From Micrococcus flavus (GTDB lineage: Bacteria > Actinomycetota > Actinomycetes > Actinomycetales > Micrococcaceae), in NCBI RefSeq assembly GCF_014204815.1, contig NZ_JACHMC010000001.1, positions 124,001-188,000 on the forward strand: a stretch of 64,000 nucleotides of DNA, in the 5' to 3' direction. The notes beneath the pieces are model-generated. The model saw nothing but the letters and a program-made list of their open reading frames with translations. It did no database searches and had not been told where the DNA came from. This document shows positions 34,082 through 42,276 of the stretch, piece by piece (within the stretch, counting starts at the first letter, position 1; each line of letters starts with the position of its first letter). The position numbers were made by a program, and so were the translations under genes.

Positions 34082-35023
34082 ATGGCCGAACCAGAAGGTC
34101 TGCGCCATGCTGCGATTGCCTGGCTTGAGCAGCGCACCTTCGACCGGCAGATTCCCCTGAGTCGTGACGAGATCGCTGACTTCGAGTGGAACGGCCAGCC
34201 GTTTCGTCTGATCCCCTCCCAGCAGGGCATCTGGAAGCCGCGAGGTTTCGAGGCCACGCTCTCCATCGTCACGACCTACCGTTCGCCCGGTCAGAAACGC
34301 CCTTACGAGGACGAGGTCGGAACGGACGGGCTGATCCGCTACAAATGGCGCGGGGATGATCCGCACCATCCCGAGAACGTCGGGCTACGCCGGGCAATGC
34401 AGTTGCGGAAACCGATCATCTGGTTCATCGGCATAGGGGGCAAACCGCCGGAGTATCAGGTGGTAGCCCCCGTGTATCTCGTCAGGGAAGAGCCGGAACA
34501 GCAGCAGTTCGTCATGGCGCCGCTGGCGGAAGAGGACTTCGCCGTCGAGGAGTTCGACGAGGGGTTCGCGGTGCCCGCACTCAAGCGCTATCTCATGCGG
34601 GAGACGAAGGTGCGTCTGCACCAACCCGTCTTCCGCTCAACGGTGCTGATGGCGTACGAGAATCACTGTGCGGTATGCAACCTGGCGCATCCGGAGCTAC
34701 TGGATGCGGCGCACATCGTCGATGACAGCCACGAGATGGGGACGCCGACGATCGGCAACGGCATGGCTCTCTGCAAGATCCACCACGCGGCGTTCGATCG
34801 ACGGTTCCTCGGATTGCGTCCGACGCTAGAACGCCCCATCGTCGAAATCCGGCAGGACCTGCTAGATGAGGTCGACGGCCCGATGCTGCGCCACGGCCTG
34901 CAGGACCTGCATGGGAAGCCCCTCATGATGCTTCCCAAGGCGCGAGCGAACCGACCCGATCACGATAAGCTCGTGTGGGCCTACGACCGGTTCCGGACTG
35001 CTACCGCCGCCGACGTTGCGTAA
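34082..35023 (+). CDS. HNH endonuclease with SRA-like modified-base-binding domain (putative type IV restriction)
   Basis: ATG 34082 follows GAGGGGG; an upstream in-frame GTG at 34043 is less likely. The 313-aa protein has a central region LIRYKWRGDDPHHPENVGLRRAM followed by PIIWFIGI and PVYLV, typical of the ScoMcrA-type SRA-like domain that reads modified DNA. The C-terminal HNH nuclease shows CAVCNLAHPELLDAAHIVDD, NGMALCKIHHAAFD. These enzymes cut methylated or phosphorothioated DNA. GC is lower than in neighbouring genes and no methyltransferase is nearby, fitting an acquired type IV system. Confidence 0.78.
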   Translation: MAEPEGLRHAAIAWLEQRTFDRQIPLSRDEIADFEWNGQPFRLIPSQQGIWKPRGFEATLSIVTTYRSPGQKRPYEDEVGTDGLIRYKWRGDDPHHPENVGLRRAMQLRKPIIWFIGIGGKPPEYQVVAPVYLVREEPEQQQFVMAPLAEEDFAVEEFDEGFAVPALKRYLMRETKVRLHQPVFRSTVLMAYENHCAVCNLAHPELLDAAHIVDDSHEMGTPTIGNGMALCKIHHAAFDRRFLGLRPTLERPIVEIRQDLLDEVDGPMLRHGLQDLHGKPLMMLPKARANRPDHDKLVWAYDRFRTATAADVA

Positions 35024-35176
35024 TGCTAATAAATACATAATTCCAAAAATGCATTAAAGCGGCCCTATCTGGACAGCTCGAAGAAATCTGCCGTTACCAA
35101 TGACACCTACAAGAGTAGGATTCAGTTTCTCGAGCCTGCGGCACTCCCCAATCGACAATTGGAGGGATTAGGAATA

Positions 35177-35830
35177 GTGTTCTTAACTGTAAATTCTTCG
35201 GTATCAGACGCCGGGGTGGGGCCTGACTGGGTCGATGTTGGAACCCTTGCGCTCGCTCTCATAGCAGTCATAATTTCATTGTTTGCATACTTTAGTGCGC
35301 GTAAAGCGAATGGGATTGCGCGAGAGGCGAATGCAATAAATAGAGACATCGAGAGCGGTCAAGCAGCCCGAAGGGAACTACTAAGACAGAAGCTTTGCAG
35401 GCTTAAGGCTTCCCTTGTGGATCAGTCTCGTGTTCTAGAGTTCGAAGCAAAAGTTCTAGACGATGAACCTGCTGTCGGGTCTATTCAGGGTATCCCTGGT
35501 GTCGTTGCTAAACTCCGGGAGGCGATGCCATCCATTAACGGAATATGGGCTGAGGCAAAGAATTTGAGTAGCCGAGAAATCCGCACTAAGATCGAGGTGG
35601 TTGTGGAATTGGCTAGGGCCCAAGAGTCATTAATTGACTCAGCCGTCTACGTGGCTTCGCAGCAAATCCACGCCCAGCATCCTGGGCATGAGACGGGTCG
35701 GGATCTCCTAGCTATGGACTTCGGCCGCAAGCGGCGTGAGGTGTGGGACGGTCTCGGTGCTCTCGGGGGTGCGTTTGATCAGGCAATCGAGGCCATTGAG
35801 CGAGCCAATGCGAATAAAGCCCGTGACTGA
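35177..35830 (+). CDS. AT-rich membrane/coiled-coil protein of unknown function, 217 aa
   Basis: Start GTG 35177 is chosen after GGAGGGATTAGGA; TTG 35159 is also in frame. One membrane helix near residues 15-37 (TLALALIAVIISLFAYFSA) is followed by a cytoplasmic helical region with coiled-coil character (AREANAINRDIESGQAARRE, later ELARAQESLID). GC content near 50 percent and many A/T-ending codons contrast sharply with the rest of the window, so transfer from another organism is likely. Directly follows the HNH gene after 153 bp of AT-rich sequence. No family recognised. Confidence 0.65.
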   Translation: MFLTVNSSVSDAGVGPDWVDVGTLALALIAVIISLFAYFSARKANGIAREANAINRDIESGQAARRELLRQKLCRLKASLVDQSRVLEFEAKVLDDEPAVGSIQGIPGVVAKLREAMPSINGIWAEAKNLSSREIRTKIEVVVELARAQESLIDSAVYVASQQIHAQHPGHETGRDLLAMDFGRKRREVWDGLGALGGAFDQAIEAIERANANKARD

Positions 35831-35876
35831 TTGGACTATGTGCAGATTCTCGTAGATCGAGATCAAATTTGTCAGC

Positions 35877-35899
35877 GACCCCGGCGAATTGCCGGGGTC
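35877..35899. terminator. Hairpin terminator between convergent genes
   Basis: Perfect 9-bp stem GACCCCGGC / GCCGGGGTC with loop GAATT, between the AT-rich gene and the leftward DUF1846 gene. Confidence 0.75.
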
Positions 35900-35968
35900 C
35901 CCTGACCGGGCGGCACCGAAAGCATCTCACCCACGCGTGTTGCGTGAGCGAAAAAGAACCGCCCTGCC

Positions 35969-37507
35969 TCACCGCTTCCGGTATAGCCCCTTCTTCTGGA
36001 ACTTCGGCTCGCTCGTCACGAGCATCCCCAGGGACCGGAAGATGCCCTCGTCCACAGAGCCGAGGATCGTCGTCGTGTGGACGTCGCAGCCGGCCAGGTT
36101 GGCCAGCTGGTCCACGGCGGCCTTCGCGTTCTCGTCGGTCGCGGCGGACACGGACAGGGCGATCAGCACCTCGTCGGTGTGCAGTCGCGGGTTCTGGGAG
36201 CCCAGGTGCACGGTCTTGAGCGTCTGGATCGGCTCGATCGCCTCGGGGGAGAGCAGGTGCACGTCGTCGGAGATGCCGGCCAGCACCTTGAGCGCGTTGA
36301 GCACCATCGCGGCGGAGCAGCCCAGCAGCTCCGAGGTCTTGCCGGTCACCAGGGTGCCGTCCGCCAGCTGCACGGCCGCGCCGGGCTCGCCGGTGCGCTC
36401 GGCCACGATCTGCGCGGCGCCCACCACGGGGCGGTCCTCCGAGCTCAGGCCCAGCTTGGACATCACCAGGGCCACGCGCTCGGACTCGGTGTCGTCCGCG
36501 CCCTCGAGCGCCTCGTTGACCTGCGCCTTGTAGTAGCGGCGGATGATCTCCTGCTTCGCGGCCTCCTGGCACACCTCGTCGTCCACGATCGCCGCGCCGG
36601 CCATGTTCACGCCCATGTCCGTGGGGGACTTGTACGGGGTGGCACCGGTGACCTTCTCCAGCAGCGCGGAGAGCAGCGGGAACACCTCGACGTCGCGGTT
36701 GTAGCTCGTCACCCGCTCGCCGTACTCGGCCAGGTGGAACGGGTCGATCAGGTTGATGTCGTCCAGGTCCACGGTGGCGGCCTCGTAGGCGGCGTTCACC
36801 GGGTGCTCGAGCGGCAGGTTCCAGATGGGGAACGTCTCGAACTTCGCGTAGCCGGCCGGGATGCCCCGCTGCCGGTCGTGGTACACCTGGCTCAGGCACG
36901 TCGCCAGCTTGCCCGAGCCCGGGCCCGGGGCCGTCACGACGACGAGGTCCCGCGTGGTCTCGGACCATTCGTTGGCGCCGAAGCCCTGCTCGGAGACGAT
37001 CGTGGACATGGCGTGCGGGTAGCCCGGGATGACGCGGTGGCGGGCCACCTTCAGGCCGAGGCGCTCGAGCTTCTCCAGGAAGGCCAGCGCGCGGTGGTTG
37101 GCGTCCTCCAGCTGCGTGACCACCACGTGCTCCACCAGGAACCCGCGCTCCCGGAACACGTCCACGAGGCGCAGGACGTCGTCCTCGTAGGTGATGCCGA
37201 GGTCCGCCCGGACCTTGTTCCGCTCGAGGTCCTTCGCGTTGAAGCAGACCAGGATCTCGGTCTCGTCCTTGATGCGATCCAGCATCGCGATCTTGTTGTC
37301 CGGGGTGAAGCCGGGCAGGACGCGGGAGGCGTGCAGGTCGTCGAAGAGCTTGCCGCCCATCTCCAGGTACAGCTTCCCGCCGATCTGGCGCCGGCGCTCC
37401 TGGATGTGCTGGGACTGGAGCTCGATGTACGTCGCGCGGTCGAACCCGAGGGGACGCGCGGTGTACTGGGTGGCCATGGTGGGGGCGCTGTCAGCGGTGC
37501 CGGTCAT
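35969..37507 (-). CDS. DUF1846 family protein
   Basis: 512 aa, normal for this family. Recognisable blocks are [19 protein letters not shown] near the start, [17 protein letters not shown] (a P-loop-like glycine stretch) and [16 protein letters not shown]. Structures show nucleotide-binding-like domains but the reaction is unknown. Start ATG 37507; [13 protein letters not shown] at 37477 is an alternative. Confidence 0.85.
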   Translation of the reverse strand: MTGTADSAPTMATQYTARPLGFDRATYIELQSQHIQERRRQIGGKLYLEMGGKLFDDLHASRVLPGFTPDNKIAMLDRIKDETEILVCFNAKDLERNKVRADLGITYEDDVLRLVDVFRERGFLVEHVVVTQLEDANHRALAFLEKLERLGLKVARHRVIPGYPHAMSTIVSEQGFGANEWSETTRDLVVVTAPGPGSGKLATCLSQVYHDRQRGIPAGYAKFETFPIWNLPLEHPVNAAYEAATVDLDDINLIDPFHLAEYGERVTSYNRDVEVFPLLSALLEKVTGATPYKSPTDMGVNMAGAAIVDDEVCQEAAKQEIIRRYYKAQVNEALEGADDTESERVALVMSKLGLSSEDRPVVGAAQIVAERTGEPGAAVQLADGTLVTGKTSELLGCSAAMVLNALKVLAGISDDVHLLSPEAIEPIQTLKTVHLGSQNPRLHTDEVLIALSVSAATDENAKAAVDQLANLAGCDVHTTTILGSVDEGIFRSLGMLVTSEPKFQKKGLYRKR

Positions 37508-37528
37508 GGACCTCCAGCATAGCCACTC

Positions 37529-38545
37529 TCAGCGCCCGTCAGCCCCGCGCCCCGCCCCGGTCCGGTCCGGTCCGGCGTCGTCCTCGGTGGTCCTGTCCGC
37601 CACCCAGTCGTCCTCCGGGTCGTCGTAGGAGCGGGTGCGGCCCGTGCGCAGGTCCGTGACGTCCATGATGCCGGTCTCCGGGTGGTAGCGGACGGACTGC
37701 CGGGTGGCCTCGTCCACCACGGTGATGGACTGCGTGTCCGGGTCGTAGTCCTCCACCCGCACCTGGTCCTCGTACTCCTCGGCAGGGCCGAACACCGGCC
37801 GCAGCGTGCGCTCCCGGGCGCGCGCCGCGCGTCGGGCCGCCGCGGCCTGCGCCTGCTCCGCCAGGCGACGCAGACGGTCCAGCTGGTCCTTGTCCTGGGT
37901 GACGTGTGCCCCGGGCAGCCGCCACTGGTAGCGGTACGCCACCATGCGCACCGTGAAGATCAGCAGGGCGATCAGAAAGCCCGTGAACGCGTTCAGGGCG
38001 CCGCGCTGCGCCACCAGCTCCGCCACGGCCGCCCCCACGAAGGCGGGCATCACGTACACGCCGCGGGGGTCGAAGATGGAGGGCACCTCATTGGCCACGA
38101 TGTCCCGCAGCACGCCGCCGCCGAGGGCGCCCACGGTGGCCACCACCACCACGGACACCGGATGGATGCCCATGGCGTGCGCGATCATCACGCCGGACAC
38201 CGTGAACAGGGCGAGGCCGGCGGCGTCGAACAGGGTGATGGTCAGGTTCAGCCGGTTGGGGCGGATCGCGCCCACGTACACCAGCAGGGACACCAGCACC
38301 GGCGGGGCCAGGTAGATCGGGTTCTCCAACGACGCCGGCAGGCCCCGGTCCAGGACGATGTCCCGCGTGAAGCCGCCGCCCAGGCCAGCGAACAGGGCCA
38401 GCGCCATGGAGCCCACCAGGTCGAAGTCCTTGCGGGCCGCCAGCAGGGCGCCGGAGACCGCGAAGAAGAACACCCCCACCAGGTCCAGCGCGGTCAGGAG
38501 CCACGGGACGTCGGCCAGGTCGGCGAACAGCTGCTGCAGGTCCAC
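37529..38545 (-). CDS. TRIC/UPF0126-family membrane channel-like protein with long C-terminal tail
   Basis: GTG 38545 gives 338 aa. Seven membrane helices contain the two glycine-rich repeats of the family: AGLGGGFTRDIVLDRGLP and GALGGGVLRDIVANEVP, which line the cation path in prokaryotic TRIC channels. A charged C-terminal region of about 120 aa, with a coiled-coil stretch and a beta-rich end, extends beyond the usual 200-220 aa. Tandem paralogue of the next gene upstream (38626-39516). Confidence 0.85.
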   Translation of the reverse strand: MDLQQLFADLADVPWLLTALDLVGVFFFAVSGALLAARKDFDLVGSMALALFAGLGGGFTRDIVLDRGLPASLENPIYLAPPVLVSLLVYVGAIRPNRLNLTITLFDAAGLALFTVSGVMIAHAMGIHPVSVVVVATVGALGGGVLRDIVANEVPSIFDPRGVYVMPAFVGAAVAELVAQRGALNAFTGFLIALLIFTVRMVAYRYQWRLPGAHVTQDKDQLDRLRRLAEQAQAAAARRAARARERTLRPVFGPAEEYEDQVRVEDYDPDTQSITVVDEATRQSVRYHPETGIMDVTDLRTGRTRSYDDPEDDWVADRTTEDDAGPDRTGAGRGADGR

Positions 38546-38575
38546 GGCGGCTCCTTCCGGGTCGGGGCACAGAGC

Positions 38576-38607
38576 GGGCCCGCCGCGACGTCGTCGGCGG
38601 CGGGCCC
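38576..38607. terminator. Hairpin between the two TRIC-like genes
   Basis: GGGCCCGCCGC and GCGGCGGGCCC form a perfect 11-bp stem with a 10-nt loop. It lies in the 80-bp gap between two same-direction genes, so it may reduce read-through from the first. Confidence 0.65.
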
Positions 38608-38625
38608 GGCCATTGTCGCAGGGCG

Positions 38626-39516
38626 TCAGGCGGAGGCGCCGTCCCGGCGGCCGTCCGGGTCCACGGTCGGCTGGGAGGAGGTGTCCGCCTCGCCCGGGTC
38701 CGCCGGCGGGCCGTCCTCGCCGTCGCGGTCCCGGATGTCCGGCACGGGCGGGGCGTCGTCCGGGTCCATGCGCTGGCGCTGGGTCTCCCCGGTGATCTCC
38801 GCGCCCGGGGCCATCCACTCCCGGCGCAGGGAGACCACGCGCAGCGCCAGGACCACGAGCATTACCGCGAGCATCGTATAGATGCTCAGCAGCTCGGCCT
38901 GGCCCAGCGCGGAGGTGGCGGCGGCGCCGATCAGCGCCGGCACGGCGTACCAGCCGCGCCCGCCGAACACGGCCGGGGGCTCGCCCGCCACCACGTCTCG
39001 CAGCAGGCCGCCGCCCACCGCCGTCACGAGCCCGAGCACCGCGGCCGAGACGGGGGAGAGCCCCCCGAGCAGCGCGATCCGGGTGCCGACCACGCAGTAC
39101 ACGGCCAGTCCCACCGCGTCCACGAGCATCACCGCGTGCTTGCCGCGCTCGCCGTCGAGGACCTTGAAGAACACGGCCAGCGACGCCAGCACCGGCAGGA
39201 TCAGGTACCACGGGTTGCGGAAGGCGGCCGGGACGTCCTGGTTGACGATCAGGTCGCGGATCACGCCGCCGCCGGTGCCCACCATGAGCGCCAGCAGCAG
39301 GGAGCCGACGATGTCGTACCCCTTCCGGACGGCCAGGATAGCGCCGGAGATCGCGAAGAAGAACACGCCCACCAGGTCCACCGTCGTGACGATCTGGGTC
39401 ACGGCCTCGGCCACCTGGCCGGTCTCGTCGACGGCGGAGGGCAGGTCGCGCTGGAGCTCTTCCGGGCTCTTGGGGGACGTGGTCAGCAGCCAGACGGCGA
39501 CGGAGCAGGTCAGCAT
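38626..39516 (-). CDS. TRIC/UPF0126-family membrane channel-like protein
   Basis: 296 aa. Both family repeats are present: VGTGGGVIRDLIVNQDVP and TAVGGGLLRDVVAGEPP. An N-terminal hydrophobic segment before the core may be a signal anchor (MLTCSVAVWLLTT). The acidic C-terminal tail is disordered. Family members form trimers that conduct monovalent cations. Confidence 0.85.
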   Translation of the reverse strand: MLTCSVAVWLLTTSPKSPEELQRDLPSAVDETGQVAEAVTQIVTTVDLVGVFFFAISGAILAVRKGYDIVGSLLLALMVGTGGGVIRDLIVNQDVPAAFRNPWYLILPVLASLAVFFKVLDGERGKHAVMLVDAVGLAVYCVVGTRIALLGGLSPVSAAVLGLVTAVGGGLLRDVVAGEPPAVFGGRGWYAVPALIGAAATSALGQAELLSIYTMLAVMLVVLALRVVSLRREWMAPGAEITGETQRQRMDPDDAPPVPDIRDRDGEDGPPADPGEADTSSQPTVDPDGRRDGASA

Positions 39517-39573
39517 GGGGTCACGGTAGCGGGGACGCTCCTGTGGTGTCCCCGCAGCCCGGGCCGGCGCCCG

Positions 39574-40755
39574 TCATGTCAGGGGAGGCGGGTAGGCGCT
39601 CCAGTCGTCGTCCGGAGCCGACGCCGGGCCCCTGTCGGTCAGAGAGCGGATGTAGGCGCCGAGGTAGGGAAGGGCGAAGCGGAGGTACCCGTGTCCGTCC
39701 GGTTGCACGTAGCCGCTGTCGATGAGTCGGTTCCGATACTGATTCACATACTGGCTGTAGGAGCCGAGGCGCCCGGTGATGTCGCCGATGCGGGATCGCT
39801 CCTCGTCGACAGCCATGGCGCGGAGGAACTCCTGATCCTTGGCGGAGAGGTCGTTGAAGACCTTCGACAGCACGCGGTCCATCACCGCCTGCAGCCCCCG
39901 GTCGCGGGCTGCCTCGGCGGCAGACAGGTCGATCCGGGGCTGGTTCGGCCGGTGTCGCCACGCGTAGTCGCCCAGCAGCTGGACGAGGTAGGGGTAGCCC
40001 TGGGCCGCGGCGATCAGCATCTCCAGGGCTTCTTCGGTGAACTCCCGGCCGCCGAGGCGTGCCGTCTCCGCGAGGACGTGGCGGGTCTCCTTCGGGGAAA
40101 GTCGGTGGAAGTCGGCGGTCCGGGAGCGGCGGAGAAAGGTCGTGTGCTCCTGCCGTACGAGTTCGTCGAGGTCGACCTTGATGCCGGCGAATGCCACGAC
40201 GATGTCTGCTCCGCGGCTGATGGCATGGGAGATCTCCCGTGCGACGGCGCTGACCTCTCGCAGGCGCGTCTTGCCCGAGGAGACCTCGTCGATCGTGATG
40301 AGGATTCCGCGCACCCCGGCATGTTGGGCAACGGTCACCAGATCATTGCGCATGAGTGGACGAGAGGGACGCTCTGTGACCTCCCACGCGGCGGAGAAGT
40401 GCCAGAGCCCCAGTTCCTTGAGCTCACGTTTGGTCTGCCGGGGTAGGGAATTCACGACGTCTGGCAACGTGCTCTCCACCAGCCGGCGTTGGAGGCCCGC
40501 GCTGGCATCCTCGCTGATCACGAGCCAACCAGCATCTCGGGCGAGGTCTTCGATCCGCTGCAGCATGGAGGTCTTTCCGGCGCCCCTCAGCCCGGACAGG
40601 AGGACGGACTGGTTCTCGCCGAAGTCATGGTCTTGGAAGACTCTGCCCATGTCGCGGAGCAGGTCTTCGTGGCCGCCGAACACGAGGGGACGCCGCCCGT
40701 ACCCCGGCGTGAAGGGGCTGTTCGGCTGGTCTGGGCAGGGCACGGGATCGCGCAT
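39574..40755 (-). CDS. AAA/Orc1-like ATP-binding protein
   Basis: ATG 40755 gives 393 aa; GTG 40761 is also possible. Walker A LLSGLRGAGKTSM with Lys61, Walker B GILITIDEVSS, sensor-like FAGIK and a C-terminal winged-helix region (ITGRLGSYSQYVNQYRNRLIDSGYV). Proteins of this build are orphan STAND/Orc1-like ATPases, some in mobile or defence loci; the cellular role here is unknown. It lies only 38 bp after purB on the same strand, with an AAAAAAAA run in between and no clear ribosome site. GC is visibly lower than in purB. Confidence 0.8.
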   Translation of the reverse strand: MRDPVPCPDQPNSPFTPGYGRRPLVFGGHEDLLRDMGRVFQDHDFGENQSVLLSGLRGAGKTSMLQRIEDLARDAGWLVISEDASAGLQRRLVESTLPDVVNSLPRQTKRELKELGLWHFSAAWEVTERPSRPLMRNDLVTVAQHAGVRGILITIDEVSSGKTRLREVSAVAREISHAISRGADIVVAFAGIKVDLDELVRQEHTTFLRRSRTADFHRLSPKETRHVLAETARLGGREFTEEALEMLIAAAQGYPYLVQLLGDYAWRHRPNQPRIDLSAAEAARDRGLQAVMDRVLSKVFNDLSAKDQEFLRAMAVDEERSRIGDITGRLGSYSQYVNQYRNRLIDSGYVQPDGHGYLRFALPYLGAYIRSLTDRGPASAPDDDWSAYPPPLT

Positions 40756-40793
40756 GCTCACATCGTATTTGTTTTTTTTGTTCGGCAGGCCCG

Positions 40794-42242
40794 TCAGCGG
40801 CCGCCGAACTCGGCGGCCAGGCGCGCCGCGAGGCCCGTGTAGGCGGCGGGCGTGAGGGCGAGGAGGCGCGTCTCGGCGTCGTCGGACAGGCCCAGGCCCT
40901 GGACGAACTCGCGCATGCGCGCGGCGTCCACGCGCTGGCCGCGGGTGAGCTCCTTGAGGCGCTCGTAGGGGTTGTCCATGCCCTCGACGCCGGCGATCGC
41001 CTCGGCGCGCATCACCGTCTGGACGGCCTCGCCGAGCACCTCCCAGTTGTGGTCCAGGTCCTCGGCGAGCACCGGCTCGGCGACCTGCAGCTGGCCCATG
41101 CCCTTGGTGACGTTGGTCAGGGCGAGCACCGAGTGGCCCAGGGCCACGCCGATGTTGCGCTGCGAGGTGGAGTCCGTGAGGTCGCGCTGCCAGCGGGACT
41201 CGATCAGCGTGGCGCCGAGGGAGTCCAGCAGGGCGCAGGAGAGCTCGAGGTTGGCCTCGGCGTTCTCGAAGCGGATGGGGTTGACCTTGTGCGGCATCGT
41301 GGAGGAGCCGGTGGCGCCGGCCACGGGGATCTGCGCGAAGTAGCCGATGGAGATGTAGGACCACACGTCCACGCAGAAGCCGTGGAGGATCCGGTTGAAC
41401 CGGGACACGTCCGCGTAGAGCTCCGCCTGCCAGTCGTGGGACTCGATCTGCGTGGTCAGCGGGTTCCAGGTCAGGCCGAGGTGCTCCACGAAGGACCGGG
41501 AGAGTGCCGGCCAGTCCGCGTCCGGGGCGGCGCACAGGTGCGCGGCGTAGGTGCCGGTGGCGCCGTTGATCTTGCCGAGGTACTCGGTGCGCTCGACCCG
41601 GGCGATCTGCCGGCCCAGGCGGTGCACGAACACCGCCATCTCCTTGCCGAGCGTGGTGGGGGTGGCCGGCTGGCCGTGGGTGCGGGAGAGCATCGGGGTC
41701 TCGGCGGCGGTGGCGGCCATCGCGGAGATCGTGTCCACCGCGGCGCGGGCGGCGGGCAGCCAGACCTGCTCGACGGCGTCGCGCACGCCCACCGCGTACG
41801 CCAGGTTGTTGATGTCCTCGGAGGTGCACGCGAAGTGCACCAGCGGCTTCAGGTGCGCCAGGCCCAGGCCCTCGAGACGGGCGGCGATGAAGTACTCCAC
41901 CGCCTTGACGTCGTGCACGGTGACGCGCTCGGTCTCGGCGAGCTCGGCCACGGAGTCCGCGTCGAAGTCCGTGACGATCGCGCGCAGCCCGGCCTTCTGC
42001 TCGTCCGTGAGCGGCTCCAGGCCCGGCAGCACGCGGCCCTCGGCGAGGTGCACGAACCACTCCACCTCCACGTGGATGCGGTTGCGGTTCAGGGCCGCCT
42101 CGGAGAGGTGGTCCACGAGCGGCTCCACGGCGGAGCGGTAGCGCCCGTCCAGCGGGCCGAGGGCGATCCCGGCCGCGCCCAGGGGCTGACGGTCGGCGGT
42201 GGAGGCGGGCGTGGCGGAGGGCTGCGAGGTCATGATCCCCAT
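40794..42242 (-). CDS. purB: Adenylosuccinate lyase PurB
   Basis: 482 aa. Fumarase/aspartase superfamily with signature GSSTMPHKVNP near residue 315 and catalytic segments TSEDINNLAYA and RTHGQPATPTTLGKE. PurB cleaves SAICAR and adenylosuccinate in purine synthesis. The frame offers ATG 42242 or ATG 42233 (MTSQPS). Full length, close to the E. coli-type enzyme of about 456 aa. Confidence 0.97.
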   Translation of the reverse strand: MGIMTSQPSATPASTADRQPLGAAGIALGPLDGRYRSAVEPLVDHLSEAALNRNRIHVEVEWFVHLAEGRVLPGLEPLTDEQKAGLRAIVTDFDADSVAELAETERVTVHDVKAVEYFIAARLEGLGLAHLKPLVHFACTSEDINNLAYAVGVRDAVEQVWLPAARAAVDTISAMAATAAETPMLSRTHGQPATPTTLGKEMAVFVHRLGRQIARVERTEYLGKINGATGTYAAHLCAAPDADWPALSRSFVEHLGLTWNPLTTQIESHDWQAELYADVSRFNRILHGFCVDVWSYISIGYFAQIPVAGATGSSTMPHKVNPIRFENAEANLELSCALLDSLGATLIESRWQRDLTDSTSQRNIGVALGHSVLALTNVTKGMGQLQVAEPVLAEDLDHNWEVLGEAVQTVMRAEAIAGVEGMDNPYERLKELTRGQRVDAARMREFVQGLGLSDDAETRLLALTPAAYTGLAARLAAEFGGR

Positions 42243-42276
42243 TCTGGCACCGCCGCCCGGGAGGCCGGGTCCCGCG

